A stretch of DNA of 64,000 nt from Pseudodesulfovibrio profundus (GCF_900217235.1 NZ_LT907975.1:1027001-1091000), one strand, 5' to 3'; counted from the first letter of the stretch, positions 27,180 to 36,669 are shown. Numbers and translations are program-made. The notes: generated from the sequence alone by a model not told the origin.

Positions 27180-28606
27180 TATTTCTGCTCCATGTCCAGC
27201 AGAATCGACAATTCTTCCATTTCCTGCATCGCAATCCCCAGATTTTCAATAATCTGAGCGGACAGAACATCAGGTTCCGGCAAGTCCTCGGCGTGATCGG
27301 CGTCTTCAGCTCGAAGCCAAGTGATATTGAGATTATCTTCGCGCTTGATTATCTCTTTGTGGGAGAAACAGCGAAAGCGGCCTTCTTCGCCTTGGTCCTT
27401 GCGTTTGGAGCCGCCATTTGGGTCGTCACCAAAGCATTTTTCAAACTCAGCGAAGTGGGCGCGGGTCAACGGCGTACGTTTACCAAAGCTCGGCATGTTT
27501 GTTCGCAGATCATAGAACCAGACTTCCTTGGTGTTGCCCTTATCGGTTTCGCCACGCTGGAAAAACAGGACATTGGTCTTGACGCCTTGGGCGTAAAAGA
27601 TACCAGTGGGCAGACGCAAAACCGTATGAAGGTTGCACTTGTTCATGAGGTCTACCCGAATCTTCCTCCCCGTATTGTCTGCGAACAGGATGTCGTCAGG
27701 CACGACCACAGCAGCTCGCCCCCCCGGTTTCAGGCCTCGATAGATGTGCTGTAAAAAGCCAAACTGTTTGTTGTTGGTGGGATACGTGAAGTCGTCACGT
27801 CGTGAAGCTCCACTCCCGGCTGAGCTGCCAAACGGCGGGTTGGTGATGATGACATCAGCTTTTGCTAGCGAAGCCCCGGCAGGACCAAGGGTGTCATTTG
27901 TCTCCACTGGGCCCTCAATGCCGTGAAGCATCATATTCATGAGACACAGACGGTGGACATCCTGCACCAGTTCAAGTCCCTGAAACGCTGTGCGGCGCTG
28001 GAATTCCTGCTCCCGGGTGGAAAGAGAAAACAATTCATCGGTGCGCTCCTTGATGTAGGCATCGGCCCGAATCAAGAAACCACCAGTTCCAGTGGCAGGG
28101 TCCTGAATAATCTCCCCGGCCTGGGGCTGGATCAAGTCCACCATACACTCGATAAGTCGACGAGGCGTGAAGTACTGCCCCGCCCCTTTCTTCGACTCCG
28201 TGGCATTCTTCTCAAGTAACCCTTCATAGAGGTCGCCAAGCCCTTCTTCCCGTGCGCTGTACCAGTCCAGATCATCAATGTCGCTGACCAGCTTTTGCAG
28301 ATTCCGAGGTTCTTTGATGAAGCTGGAGGCATTGGCAAAAATGTCCTGCACCAACTTCGAGCCACTCGCGCCAAGGTCGATCAACATCTTCTTGTAAAAA
28401 GTCAGCTGCTCTGTGCCATCCAAGGCAACCAGCTTGTTCCATCGGTACTCTTCCGGAAGCTGAGACTCTTTGCCGGTCTCCTCTGCCATCTTGAGAAAGA
28501 GGAGGTAAGTGAGTTCGTTGACATATTGATGGTAGGAAACCCCGTCACCCCAAAGGATTTTACAGAGCTTCCACAGTTTCTGAACGATATCGTGTGTAGT
28601 GGTCAT
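27179..28606 (-). CDS. hsdM: Type I restriction-modification DNA methyltransferase subunit
   Basis: A 475-residue N6-adenine methyltransferase with an N-terminal HsdM helical domain and the SAM-binding motif DPATGTGGFLIRA (~residues 170-182) and catalytic TNPPFGSS (~255-262). With HsdS it methylates host DNA; with HsdR it forms the restriction complex. It overlaps the upstream 183-aa gene by 4 bp (ATGA) and shares a base with hsdS, so all are co-translated. Length and motifs are normal. Confidence 0.95.
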   Translation of the reverse strand: MTTTHDIVQKLWKLCKILWGDGVSYHQYVNELTYLLFLKMAEETGKESQLPEEYRWNKLVALDGTEQLTFYKKMLIDLGASGSKLVQDIFANASSFIKEPRNLQKLVSDIDDLDWYSAREEGLGDLYEGLLEKNATESKKGAGQYFTPRRLIECMVDLIQPQAGEIIQDPATGTGGFLIRADAYIKERTDELFSLSTREQEFQRRTAFQGLELVQDVHRLCLMNMMLHGIEGPVETNDTLGPAGASLAKADVIITNPPFGSSAGSGASRRDDFTYPTNNKQFGFLQHIYRGLKPGGRAAVVVPDDILFADNTGRKIRVDLMNKCNLHTVLRLPTGIFYAQGVKTNVLFFQRGETDKGNTKEVWFYDLRTNMPSFGKRTPLTRAHFAEFEKCFGDDPNGGSKRKDQGEEGRFRCFSHKEIIKREDNLNITWLRAEDADHAEDLPEPDVLSAQIIENLGIAMQEMEELSILLDMEQK

Positions 28607-29154
28607 TTGTTTCCTGAATTTTCAAAGTAGTCTTTTAACTTTTGTGCATTAGCGGTTAAATTTCGCACAAGCTCCTGACGAGGGGGTTCGCCTGATTTCA
28701 TTGAGGCAATGACGACAGCGTCCAAGCTTGCTCGAAGATCGTTCCCATATTCAACAAGTTGCTTAGCTCTATCACCATCTTTCGCACAGTGTGTTAGGTA
28801 ACTATTGATTCTAATGAGCTGCTGAAAAGCTATGTCGAACTCCGGTAATATATATCTGGTCCTTGCCTTCAATTCTTCTAAGGATCGTATTGCTCCCTGA
28901 GCCTTTTCATTCTCCCGTACTAACTCTTTTGCTTCTTTAAATCGACCAGATTGAATTTTGCGACTTGTCGTATATGCGATGCACATCACTTCATGCGTAG
29001 CGGCTGACAATGATTCAAGGTGCTCTGATAGTCTAGATACATACAACTCTCTATTTCTTAATCTCCAGTGTGAGGCTGCTGAATAAACACTTGCAATGGC
29101 AGCTACCATTGCGGCAACTGCGGTCACCCAATCTCCGATAGTCATACTGCTCAT
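28603..29154 (-). CDS. Membrane-anchored coiled-coil protein between hsdR and hsdM
   Basis: A 183-residue protein with one N-terminal hydrophobic segment (WVTAVAAMVAAIASVYSAASHW, ~residues 6-28) followed by a long, charged helical region (SRKIQSGRFKEAKELVRENEKAQGA and similar). ATG 29154 lies 5 bp after the hsdR stop; ATG 29145 is an alternative. The 4-bp overlap with hsdM shows it is part of the operon. No family is recognised. A membrane tether inserted within a type I RM operon is not part of the standard set and may link the complex, or an alarm state, to the membrane. Confidence 0.65.
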   Translation of the reverse strand: MSSMTIGDWVTAVAAMVAAIASVYSAASHWRLRNRELYVSRLSEHLESLSAATHEVMCIAYTTSRKIQSGRFKEAKELVRENEKAQGAIRSLEELKARTRYILPEFDIAFQQLIRINSYLTHCAKDGDRAKQLVEYGNDLRASLDAVVIASMKSGEPPRQELVRNLTANAQKLKDYFENSGNK

Positions 29155-29159
29155 ATCTC

Positions 29160-32100
29160 TTAACCAGCCTCGTCCCAAAGGCTTTCGTTGATTTCTCCTA
29201 AAACATCTTCCAATTTGCCGCCAAAAACACGGTTCAAGCGATTAAAGCCGCCATGTGCCTGGAACTCGCCACCATCCAGAGACTCACGGTCTACGATGGT
29301 TTCAGCCCGCATCTGTTTACCGATCCGTTCCAACCATTTCCGCTGTGGATCAGTCCACTGGCGGCTGGCAAGAATACGCTTCATGGCCTGCTCGACACGC
29401 TGCTCATAAGGCACCAGCGGGGAACCCAGTGCAAGGCGTCGGATAAAGCCGATAATAGAGGCCGCAATATCGTGGTTGGTAGCCTCCCGCCACGCCGTCC
29501 GTAGGTTGACCTCAGTATACTCATGCTCGTCAAGGAATAAGCGTAATTCCTTGAGCTGCTGTCGGGTCAACTCGCGTGGGCGCTGGAGGACAATTTTCAA
29601 CGCTGCCACTTGATTCTTATTGGCCTGGATGAACTGTTTGAAGGACTCCAGATAATCTTCCGGCTTCTCGGCATCGCCATAACCCCGCTCGACGCCCCGT
29701 AATTCGTCCTCATGGTCAGAGATAAGATGTACCTTGTTCGGAGGCTTCAAATTGTCCAGGAAAGGAGCAAGCTTTTGGAGTGCCAACAGATCGTTTACAA
29801 CATCACCAAGCGGGCGCTCGCCTAAGTCATCGGCAAAAGCCTGAGGCTCTTTGCCGGTCATGGTGACAAATTTATCGAGCGCGTCATCTTTTAAGAGCCG
29901 CTTCTTTCGCTGAAACTTGGCTCTGTATTGATTAACTATGACCTGCCGCACCTCGTCATCCTGCGCCTTTTCCAACTCACGCAAGAGTTCACCAAATGAA
30001 ACAGTCACAGTGGTAACAACCGGCTTCATGTCCGAATATTTTTGCAATGCGGAGTACAGGTCAACAGCGTCAAAGATACGGAACCAATCCTTGCCGATCT
30101 CCTCACACAACCGGGTGGCTCGACCAAGCATCTGCTCATAGAGAATACGGCTCTTTACGCGTCGGATGAAAACGAGGTTTGTTATCTTGGGAACGTCAAT
30201 GCCGGTGGTCAGTAGGTCAACGGTGACAACGACATTAGGAAGCTGTTCATTCTTGAAATGCCGAATAAGCTCCAAAGGCTTGTCCGCTTGTCCGGTGATC
30301 TTTACAACAGCATCGTCTTCAATTGAGCCGTACTGATTGACGAAGGCTTGCTTGAGGAGATCTACGACCATGTCGGCATGATTGTCGGTCACGCAATAGA
30401 CAAGGGTTTTCCCCTCGAAAGATGGGTCTATATGTTGAGCCACCTGTTCGCAGACTACTCTGTTGAAAGATTCTGTCAGGACCTGTTTATTGAACTCTTC
30501 GACATCGAATTCAACTTCATCCTTGAAGTGCCATTTCCCGACTTCTCCGGTAATGGAGTCGATTGTTTCAGCCTCTTCGCCCTTGTTCCACTTGATACCT
30601 TCCTCGCTCAGTTTGGTCCGTATCCGCACAGGAGGCTCATGGTCGACGAGGAATCCATCAATGACTGCCTGCCTATAGGAATAATTGTAAACCGGCTCAC
30701 CGAACAGCTCTGTTGTGTGAAGGGCAGGAGTGGCCGTAAGCCCGATTTTTACAGCGTCGAAGTGATCCAGCACGCGAGCGTATTTCGATACATAATCATT
30801 CTGATTCCTGAATTTCAGCTCAGTATCGCTCATCTCTTTATCGAGATTGTAACCACGGTGGCACTCGTCGACGATGACGCAATCGTATTGATCAACGGGC
30901 ATAGGCAATTCGCCTTCAGACGGGAAGAGGAGCCGCTTAATCATGCCCTGGATGGTAGCAATCTGGAGTCGAGTATCTTTCTCTGGCTTGATGTCTCCAA
31001 GCTCTTTGATGTCGTACACGCTGGCAAAGGTGTCGTGACCCTCAACTCGAACATCTTTGAAGGCACCAGATGTCTGCTCCCCTAAAGACGTTCTGTCGAC
31101 CAGGAAAAGGATGCGACGGAACCGCTTGGCCTTACATAGGCGGTAGGCCAACCCAATGCAGGTACGCGTCTTGCCGGTTCCGGTAGCCATGGCCGTCATG
31201 ATTTCACGCTTACCTTTGGCAATCTCATTCTCAATCGCATGGATTGCATCATACTGATAGTAGCGCAGGTCCAAATAGTCAGAAGGGGCTTTTTTCAGTG
31301 CGTCGTTTGCCTCGGGAATATCCTGTCTCAACAGGCCGACAAGCCCTTCAGGCGTAGGCCAAGTGGTCAACGGACGAGCGATTTCAGTTGGCACACGGAC
31401 ATCACGGAACCAGACGCCGCTTTTGGTGCGAAGTTGCTTGAGGAACGGGCGACCATTTGAAGAGAGCAAGAACGGGATGACATGCTCACCCCAAGGCGAC
31501 TCTTCAGGAAGCTTCTCATCACACTGGATGATGTACCCCTTGCTGTAGCGTTGCGCCTGCTTCAAAGCTGCGGAAACATTCTTGCGCCTGCGCTTTGCCT
31601 CGACGGTAGCCACAGGAGTTAAGCCTATGAATAGGACATAATCAGCCCAATTGCGTTTACCGGTTTCAGGGTGCTTTGTGGGCCACTCGGCAATGGCGAG
31701 ATTCTTTCCTTTTTGAGGGCGGACGCCAGCCTTATATGAAAGGCGTTCGCTGTCAGCCTCCCAGCCGGCATCCCTGAGCTGATCGTCAATGAGTTTACGG
31801 GTATCTTTTTCGTCAAGATCGACAGAAGACTCTGCTACCTTCTTGAGGGTGGCTTTGGTTGTGTTAATCTCTTCGCTGCTCTGGGTGGCAACACTGGCCT
31901 GCAAGTCAGCAAGCCGTTCAACAAATAGAGCCTGTTCCTGCCTCTGTTGCTCCTCGGTGTCTTTGAGCAGCTCTTTGGTCTTCGCCAGTTTATCATATGC
32001 GGCATCGGCCTTGCGTTGCGCTTCAAGCTGAGCCTTCTCTGTTTTGGCGAGCTTCTTTCGAAGCTCATCCAATTCGTCGGAAAGGGAGTCGTCCACCACT

Positions 32101-32543
32101 TTGGGTTTTGGTGGTGGTAGGAATGCACCAGGGTCAAAGGCCGTATCTTTGCCGAACGCCTGATGAAACCAAATGGCAAGTATTCTGGCGAACCGGAGCG
32201 CATCTAGAGCATGCTTGGACTCCCCACCCAGATCATGTACGGCGATATTGCCCGCCTTGCGGAGCATGTGAAAAATCTGATTTACCTTGGCGGTGAAGAC
32301 TCCCTCGTCGTCAAGACGCTGCAAGACTCGGATAGCCGTGTCGCCTTCATACAAAGGAATGGCAGAACGGACTGCCACCTGCTTAGCCAGCAATTCACTA
32401 AAAAGACGAATTTTGGAAAGGGCCGCATTCGGGTCAAAAAAGACAAGGCGCTCGGCTTGCGCGGCACACTTCAACAGAAGCTGGTCGTGATCAGCTAAGA
32501 ACCAGAAATTAGGAGATTGGAAGGCTGTCGATTCGTCAGGCAT
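29160..32543 (-). CDS. hsdR: Type I restriction endonuclease motor/nuclease subunit
   Basis: A 1127-residue HsdR. The N-terminal ~130 residues are DUF4145-like (HMLRKAGNIAVHDLGG), then a coiled coil (~residues 155-220), a PD-(D/E)XK nuclease region (NWADYVLFIGLTPVATVEAKRRRK) and a superfamily-2 translocase with TAMATGTGKTRTCIG (Walker A) and VIVDECHRG (DECH box). It translocates DNA and cuts unmethylated DNA at a distance. ATG 32543 with GGGGAG upstream is preferred over the earlier in-frame 32579. It is the first gene of the operon and diverges from the retron effector. Confidence 0.93.
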   Translation of the reverse strand: MPDESTAFQSPNFWFLADHDQLLLKCAAQAERLVFFDPNAALSKIRLFSELLAKQVAVRSAIPLYEGDTAIRVLQRLDDEGVFTAKVNQIFHMLRKAGNIAVHDLGGESKHALDALRFARILAIWFHQAFGKDTAFDPGAFLPPPKPKVVDDSLSDELDELRKKLAKTEKAQLEAQRKADAAYDKLAKTKELLKDTEEQQRQEQALFVERLADLQASVATQSSEEINTTKATLKKVAESSVDLDEKDTRKLIDDQLRDAGWEADSERLSYKAGVRPQKGKNLAIAEWPTKHPETGKRNWADYVLFIGLTPVATVEAKRRRKNVSAALKQAQRYSKGYIIQCDEKLPEESPWGEHVIPFLLSSNGRPFLKQLRTKSGVWFRDVRVPTEIARPLTTWPTPEGLVGLLRQDIPEANDALKKAPSDYLDLRYYQYDAIHAIENEIAKGKREIMTAMATGTGKTRTCIGLAYRLCKAKRFRRILFLVDRTSLGEQTSGAFKDVRVEGHDTFASVYDIKELGDIKPEKDTRLQIATIQGMIKRLLFPSEGELPMPVDQYDCVIVDECHRGYNLDKEMSDTELKFRNQNDYVSKYARVLDHFDAVKIGLTATPALHTTELFGEPVYNYSYRQAVIDGFLVDHEPPVRIRTKLSEEGIKWNKGEEAETIDSITGEVGKWHFKDEVEFDVEEFNKQVLTESFNRVVCEQVAQHIDPSFEGKTLVYCVTDNHADMVVDLLKQAFVNQYGSIEDDAVVKITGQADKPLELIRHFKNEQLPNVVVTVDLLTTGIDVPKITNLVFIRRVKSRILYEQMLGRATRLCEEIGKDWFRIFDAVDLYSALQKYSDMKPVVTTVTVSFGELLRELEKAQDDEVRQVIVNQYRAKFQRKKRLLKDDALDKFVTMTGKEPQAFADDLGERPLGDVVNDLLALQKLAPFLDNLKPPNKVHLISDHEDELRGVERGYGDAEKPEDYLESFKQFIQANKNQVAALKIVLQRPRELTRQQLKELRLFLDEHEYTEVNLRTAWREATNHDIAASIIGFIRRLALGSPLVPYEQRVEQAMKRILASRQWTDPQRKWLERIGKQMRAETIVDRESLDGGEFQAHGGFNRLNRVFGGKLEDVLGEINESLWDEAG

Positions 32544-33374
32544 AAGCTCCCCGCATTGATAACTTCTTTGCTCACGCAAGCTACATCAATCCGGCAAACA
32601 AAAAAAGAAGTAATTAAATCGATACAGATAACCAAATCACTCTGGTCGTTAACATCGAAGCTGAGATAAAGCCCAAGTTCGTATTCTCGTTTGAACTCAG
32701 CCTGAGTTTTTTGTACATAGTCACCAATGGTTAGCAATTTCAAAAGGCAGCACAATGAAAAACACTGACAAAATAGCACCGCACACTATAGGTAGCTGCT
32801 CAGAAATACAGTCGTGGATCGACCAATTCCCAAGTAAATACCATGACACCGCCAGGGAACTTCTTCTACAGCTCAATTTTGTCTCTCGCGATACATATGC
32901 AAAGTGGCTTCAACGCAAGCTTGATTATTATGCAGAAAACGAGTGTGCGCTTTATGCTGTCAGGAAATTTCGCAGCACCGTTAAAAGCGCATGGAGCAAA
33001 GGTGGCACCATAAATAAAACAACAGCAACTACGCTTGGGAGTGAAGACCTTGTTCGCTCGATCATTGGGCACTGTGTCCGGAAACACGAAGGTGCGCTCT
33101 TTGACCATCCTTCAATTTACGCTCTTAAAAAAAATAAAATTAAAAACATCATACTGATCGATGACTCCATTGGGAGTGGAGACCGCGTCGCAACATATAT
33201 TTGCGCCTCCCCCCATCCTTTGGACCACTGATCGGCCATTTTAAGGTGGAGTCCTGCGTCCGAGTTTGTGCCTCCGTGGAGGCGGTTCGCCGCAGCCGTT
33301 GTGGAGCGTAGCCCGTCCCCGCAGGGGCGGCCCGAAGGGCCGAGGGCGGAGCGGAGCAACGGCTGCGAGCCAAG

Positions 33375-34145
33375 TCAATGAACATTCAGGTTGCCTCTGT
33401 ATACGGCAGCGGGAGTTCTTTTGTCCAACGACGAATGTCCGCGCTCTTCGTTGTAATACCGAAAATAGCGCGTAAGCCCATGGTATAGCTCGATTCCATC
33501 AGAATACGCCTTGGGGTAAACATCCTCGTATTTCACCGTCCACCACAACCGCTCGATAAATACGTTGTCGATTGCACGGCCTTTGCCGTCCATGCTGATT
33601 GCAATGCCCTTGCTCTGCAAAACGCCGGTAAATTCACGGCTCGTGAATTGCGCTCCCTGGTCCGTATTGAACATCTCTGGCGTGGAGATGCGCAATGCCT
33701 TGCTCAGTGCGTCCACGCAAAACGAACTGTCCATGGAATTTGACAGTTCCCAAGCCAATACGAATCGGCTCCACCAGTCAATCACTGCCACCAGATACAG
33801 AAAGCCGCGCTGCATGGGGATGTAGGTGATGTCAGCACTCCAGACTTGATTCTTTCGCTCAATGGCAACTCCTTTCAGCAGATAAGGAAACACGGGATGC
33901 TCCGGGTTGGGGACACTCGTATGCGGCCCTGGAGTAATCGCTTGCAAGCCCATCAGCTGCATCAGTCGCTCAACTCGCTTGTGGTTGATCTGATGGCCTT
34001 GTGTCTTCAGCCAATCCGTCATGCGCGGCGAGCCGTAATCCGGCTGACGCAGATACTGCTCGTCGATGAGACGCATCAAGGCCAAGTTCTCATCGGACTC
34101 GGCTGCAGGTTTGTAGTAAAACCCCGAGCGGGAAATGCCTGCCAA
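33375..34145 (-). CDS. IS3-family OrfB, copy 2
   Basis: Catalytic DDE part with the same motifs as copy 1 (WSADITYIPM, NTDQGAQF, FIERLWWTVKYE). The first ATG is at 34145; copy 1's GTG is GTA here, so stand-alone translation from that site is lost. The frame is open upstream to the slippery run near 34230, so the OrfAB fusion should still be made. Confidence 0.88.
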   Translation of the reverse strand: MAGISRSGFYYKPAAESDENLALMRLIDEQYLRQPDYGSPRMTDWLKTQGHQINHKRVERLMQLMGLQAITPGPHTSVPNPEHPVFPYLLKGVAIERKNQVWSADITYIPMQRGFLYLVAVIDWWSRFVLAWELSNSMDSSFCVDALSKALRISTPEMFNTDQGAQFTSREFTGVLQSKGIAISMDGKGRAIDNVFIERLWWTVKYEDVYPKAYSDGIELYHGLTRYFRYYNEERGHSSLDKRTPAAVYRGNLNVH

Positions 34146-34216
34146 CTTGCATTGCCGCCGGATGGAATACTCCCGATCCGGTTTGATCCACTGGCGGCGT
34201 ACCTCAAGCGGCAGGC

Positions 34217-34495
34217 TTACAACTTTTTTTCAAGCCACTTGATATCCATCTTGAGCCGACCGATCTCCTCGAACAAAGGTGCGGTGACCTCCTCCTGGCT
34301 CTTGGCTTTCTTGCCACCGGAAAAGATTCCTTCGGCATTTTCAAGGAGCTGCCTTTTCCAGGTGGATATCTGGTTGGGATGCACTTTGTACTCCGCAGCC
34401 AACTGCGCCAACGTTTTCACGCCACGGATAGCTTCCAGCGCGACCTTGGCCTTGAACTTATCCGAATGCTTCCGTCTTTTGTTGCTCTTTGTCAT
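34217..34495 (-). CDS. IS3-family OrfA, copy 2
   Basis: A 92-residue helix-turn-helix OrfA, nearly the same as copy 1 but with several substitutions (for example ENAEGIFSGG against ENVDDIFSSG). It ends at the same poly-A slippery site before its stop, expected to allow -1 frameshifting into orfB. Confidence 0.9.
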   Translation of the reverse strand: MTKSNKRRKHSDKFKAKVALEAIRGVKTLAQLAAEYKVHPNQISTWKRQLLENAEGIFSGGKKAKSQEEVTAPLFEEIGRLKMDIKWLEKKL

Positions 34496-35356
34496 ACGTC
34501 CTTCCTTATCGGTTTAAGGACGCAGATTCCACTTTAACCGGTGGTCCGAATTTCGGGGGAAAGCGCAATTCGTCTCTTTTTGTCACACCCGAGCTTAAGA
34601 AGTTGGTGGAGCTTTGGATGGATTCGGATTGTAGTGGTTAGCTTCGCTCGAACAGAACAGGCCAAACAAACCATTTTAAAAAACCTACCTGGCTCAAATC
34701 ACAGTACCAAGAAATTTCCAGCATATTCTAAAATAACCTTCGACTGTGACAATGTGTATGAGGCTGGGGCAACACAAAGGCGCTGGGGGCCTAGGCATGA
34801 GCTAATCATCAACCTATGTAGGCAAACTAAAGTCATCGCTCAAGACAGACGAATGGGGTACGGCAATGTGATGGGCAACCTGATATTTTACCATAGCGTC
34901 CCCAACAACGTACCTGGCATGTTATACTCTAAGAACAAAGGATGGAAGCCCTTATTCCCCGACAGACTGATGCCTACATGGCTAAATGATCTATTGAAAT
35001 CGCCTCCTCCCTCAACTCACCTTAAGAAGATTAACTTGCCGCAGGAGGCATACGACGTACTGTCGTTGTTAAAAAAAGGGCTTAAAACACGATCAGCCAT
35101 AGCCCGACGTCTGGAGTTAGACATCAAGATTATTAATCAGACAGTTTCAGCTTGCATAAGCCATGGTCTGATCACGAAACAAATGAGGCTTACGCATGAA
35201 GGTGCCATATTTTTAAAAAACCAAAAATCACACCTTTATAAAGACTTTACGCCGAACTATTCAATGTATATTCCAAAGTCTTGGTGTACTGGCCACAATC
35301 CACCTAGCCGTCCATGTGACGAATCTTCAGAACTATCTGAAGATGGGGATTTCTGA

Positions 35357-35484
35357 GGAAGTCTCTGGAAAGAACTGACGAAATGGCGACTAAGTCGCCA
35401 TGCAGGTAACCATCCATAGAAGCTACCGAAGGCTAGCAGCAAGGATGCTCACCTGTATGGGACAAGCCCTGAAGGAGCACGTAG
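35357..35484 (+). ncRNA. Candidate retron msr-msd RNA
   Basis: The 128 bp between effector stop and reverse-transcriptase start are strongly structured. TGGCGAC-TAA-GTCGCCA (35384-35400) is a perfect 7-bp hairpin typical of msr. CCATGCAGGT (35398-35407) pairs with ACCTGTATGG (35451-35460, one G-U); inside it CATCC (35411) pairs with GGATG (35443), and GCTA...TAGC (35422-35437) closes the tip. This is a long msd-like stem. The outer stem and the msr hairpin compete for CCA at 35398-35400. A convincing a1/a2 end pairing was not found, and the branching G could not be set. AAGGAG at 35472 is the ribosome-binding site of the RT. Confidence 0.7.
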
Positions 35485-36669
35485 ATGGAAGAGTGGTCAG
35501 TACACCAATTTCAGCAAGGCGCGATTGCGGCATCAGCACCCTGTGTCGATGATCTAGTGAGGTATGCTCGGTTATTAAAAAACAATGGGCTACCTGTGAT
35601 ATTCTCCCTTGGGCACCTCTGTAAAATCACTCGTTCCAACTACAAGTTTTTGCACAACATAGTGAATCGAAAAGTAGATTCACAAAACTACAGGCTTTTC
35701 CCAATCAAAAAGAGAAGCGGCGGAATTAGGCATATCCATGCTGTTGCCGGAAAACTATACAAAGTACATGACTATATAAACAATGATATCCTTCAAAGCT
35801 GTTCTCCACACCCCTCATCATATGCTTTCCATAGATCTGGTGGTATTTTTAAGTGCGCTAAACAACACTGTGAATCAAGATGGATATTCCAGTTCGATTT
35901 GAAAGATTTTTTTTATTCAATATCCGAAGCGATGGTTTTTACTGCGTTAAAAAATCTTGGTTATAAAAAATTACTAGCATTTGAACTAGCTAGAATCTGT
36001 ACAACCCGTCATCTCCCAGCAAATAAAATACGGTACACGGCTAGATTCTCAAAATCCCTTCCCTCGTATTACAACAACAAACCGTATCGAGAGACGTACC
36101 ACCATGGAGTATTGCCGCAAGGAGCTCCATCAAGCCCGATGCTAAGCAATCTTGTCGCGTTACGTTTAGATGAGACATTATCGGCTTATGCTGATGAAAA
36201 TGGTCTGACTTACACACGTTATGCCGATGACATCACTTTGTCCACCCTGGCCCTGCCTAGCAAGGTGTCCGTAGGGGGAATAAAGAGAGCGGTGATCAAG
36301 ATAATACGCAGGGCAGGTTTTATCGAAAATCCTAAAAAGATTAGAGTTGCAGGTCCTGGTTCTCGCAAGACTGTGCTTGGCCTTTTGGTTGATCAATCTT
36401 CCCCTCGCATTTCTCGCCACACATACAAGCGAATTGACAGACTACTGTACTCTATCTCGCAATACAAACTTGCAGGTGTCGCAGAACACGATGGGTTTGA
36501 TTCATCATTTGGACTATATAATCATCTTCATGGATTAATTAATTATGTCAAAGATGTAGACTACAGTCGTTGGGAAGAATTTTCTAAGCAATTCCAACCG
36601 ATCAAGGAACAGTTTGAATCCGAATTCGATGTAAGCAACACTGCACAATTTATGCTCTCAAGCACATAA
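35485..36669 (+). CDS. Retron-type reverse transcriptase
   Basis: A 394-residue reverse transcriptase. Catalytic motifs are complete: IFQFDLKDFFYSI (motif A), GVLPQGAPSSPMLSNL, and YTRYADDITLS (YADD, ~residue 250). The retron-typical NAxxH is represented by CAKQH (~residue 128) and the VTG motif by TVLGLLVD, both slight departures. It would copy the adjacent ncRNA into msDNA, normally acting as the antitoxin-like half that holds the effector inactive. The ATG at 35485 has AAGGAG at 7 nt. The gene seems intact although its effector is broken. A group II intron is excluded by the absence of maturase and intron features. Confidence 0.92.
   Translation: MEEWSVHQFQQGAIAASAPCVDDLVRYARLLKNNGLPVIFSLGHLCKITRSNYKFLHNIVNRKVDSQNYRLFPIKKRSGGIRHIHAVAGKLYKVHDYINNDILQSCSPHPSSYAFHRSGGIFKCAKQHCESRWIFQFDLKDFFYSISEAMVFTALKNLGYKKLLAFELARICTTRHLPANKIRYTARFSKSLPSYYNNKPYRETYHHGVLPQGAPSSPMLSNLVALRLDETLSAYADENGLTYTRYADDITLSTLALPSKVSVGGIKRAVIKIIRRAGFIENPKKIRVAGPGSRKTVLGLLVDQSSPRISRHTYKRIDRLLYSISQYKLAGVAEHDGFDSSFGLYNHLHGLINYVKDVDYSRWEEFSKQFQPIKEQFESEFDVSNTAQFMLSST

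Larger units (their letters stand above)
33202..34567 (-). mobile_element. IS3-family element, copy 2, inside retron effector
   Basis: Same length (1366 bp) and end sequences as the copy at 9698-11063 but in reverse orientation. The flanking duplication is ATT (33199-33201 and 34568-34570), falling exactly on codon boundaries of the interrupted gene. Clean insertion without deletion suggests a recent event. Confidence 0.93.
32755..35356 (+). pseudogene. Retron effector (PRTase-winged helix), split by IS3
   Basis: Codons 32755-33201 and 34571-35356 are two halves of one gene. Removing the IS at 33202-34567 and one ATT target copy restores an uninterrupted frame of ~411 codons. The N part has the phosphoribosyltransferase-CE type start (EIQSWIDQFPSKYHDTARELL) and the PRPP loop IILIDDSIGSGDRV; the C part continues with GNVMGNLIFYHSVPNNVPGMLYS and PLFPDR. 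A C-terminal winged helix follows (LPQEAYDVLSLLKKGLKTRSAIARRL...LTHEGAIFL). This combination next to a reverse transcriptase is the toxin module of retrons with PRTase/wHTH effectors (type III class). As found it is inactivated. Its start has AAGG 8 nt upstream; the last codons abut the ncRNA. Confidence 0.85.

Noticed and set aside
35485-36669. Group II intron maturase or DGR reverse transcriptase
   Set aside because: No maturase X/HNH domains, no intron RNA domains, no template/variable repeat pair; the PRTase/wHTH neighbour and hairpin RNA fit a retron.
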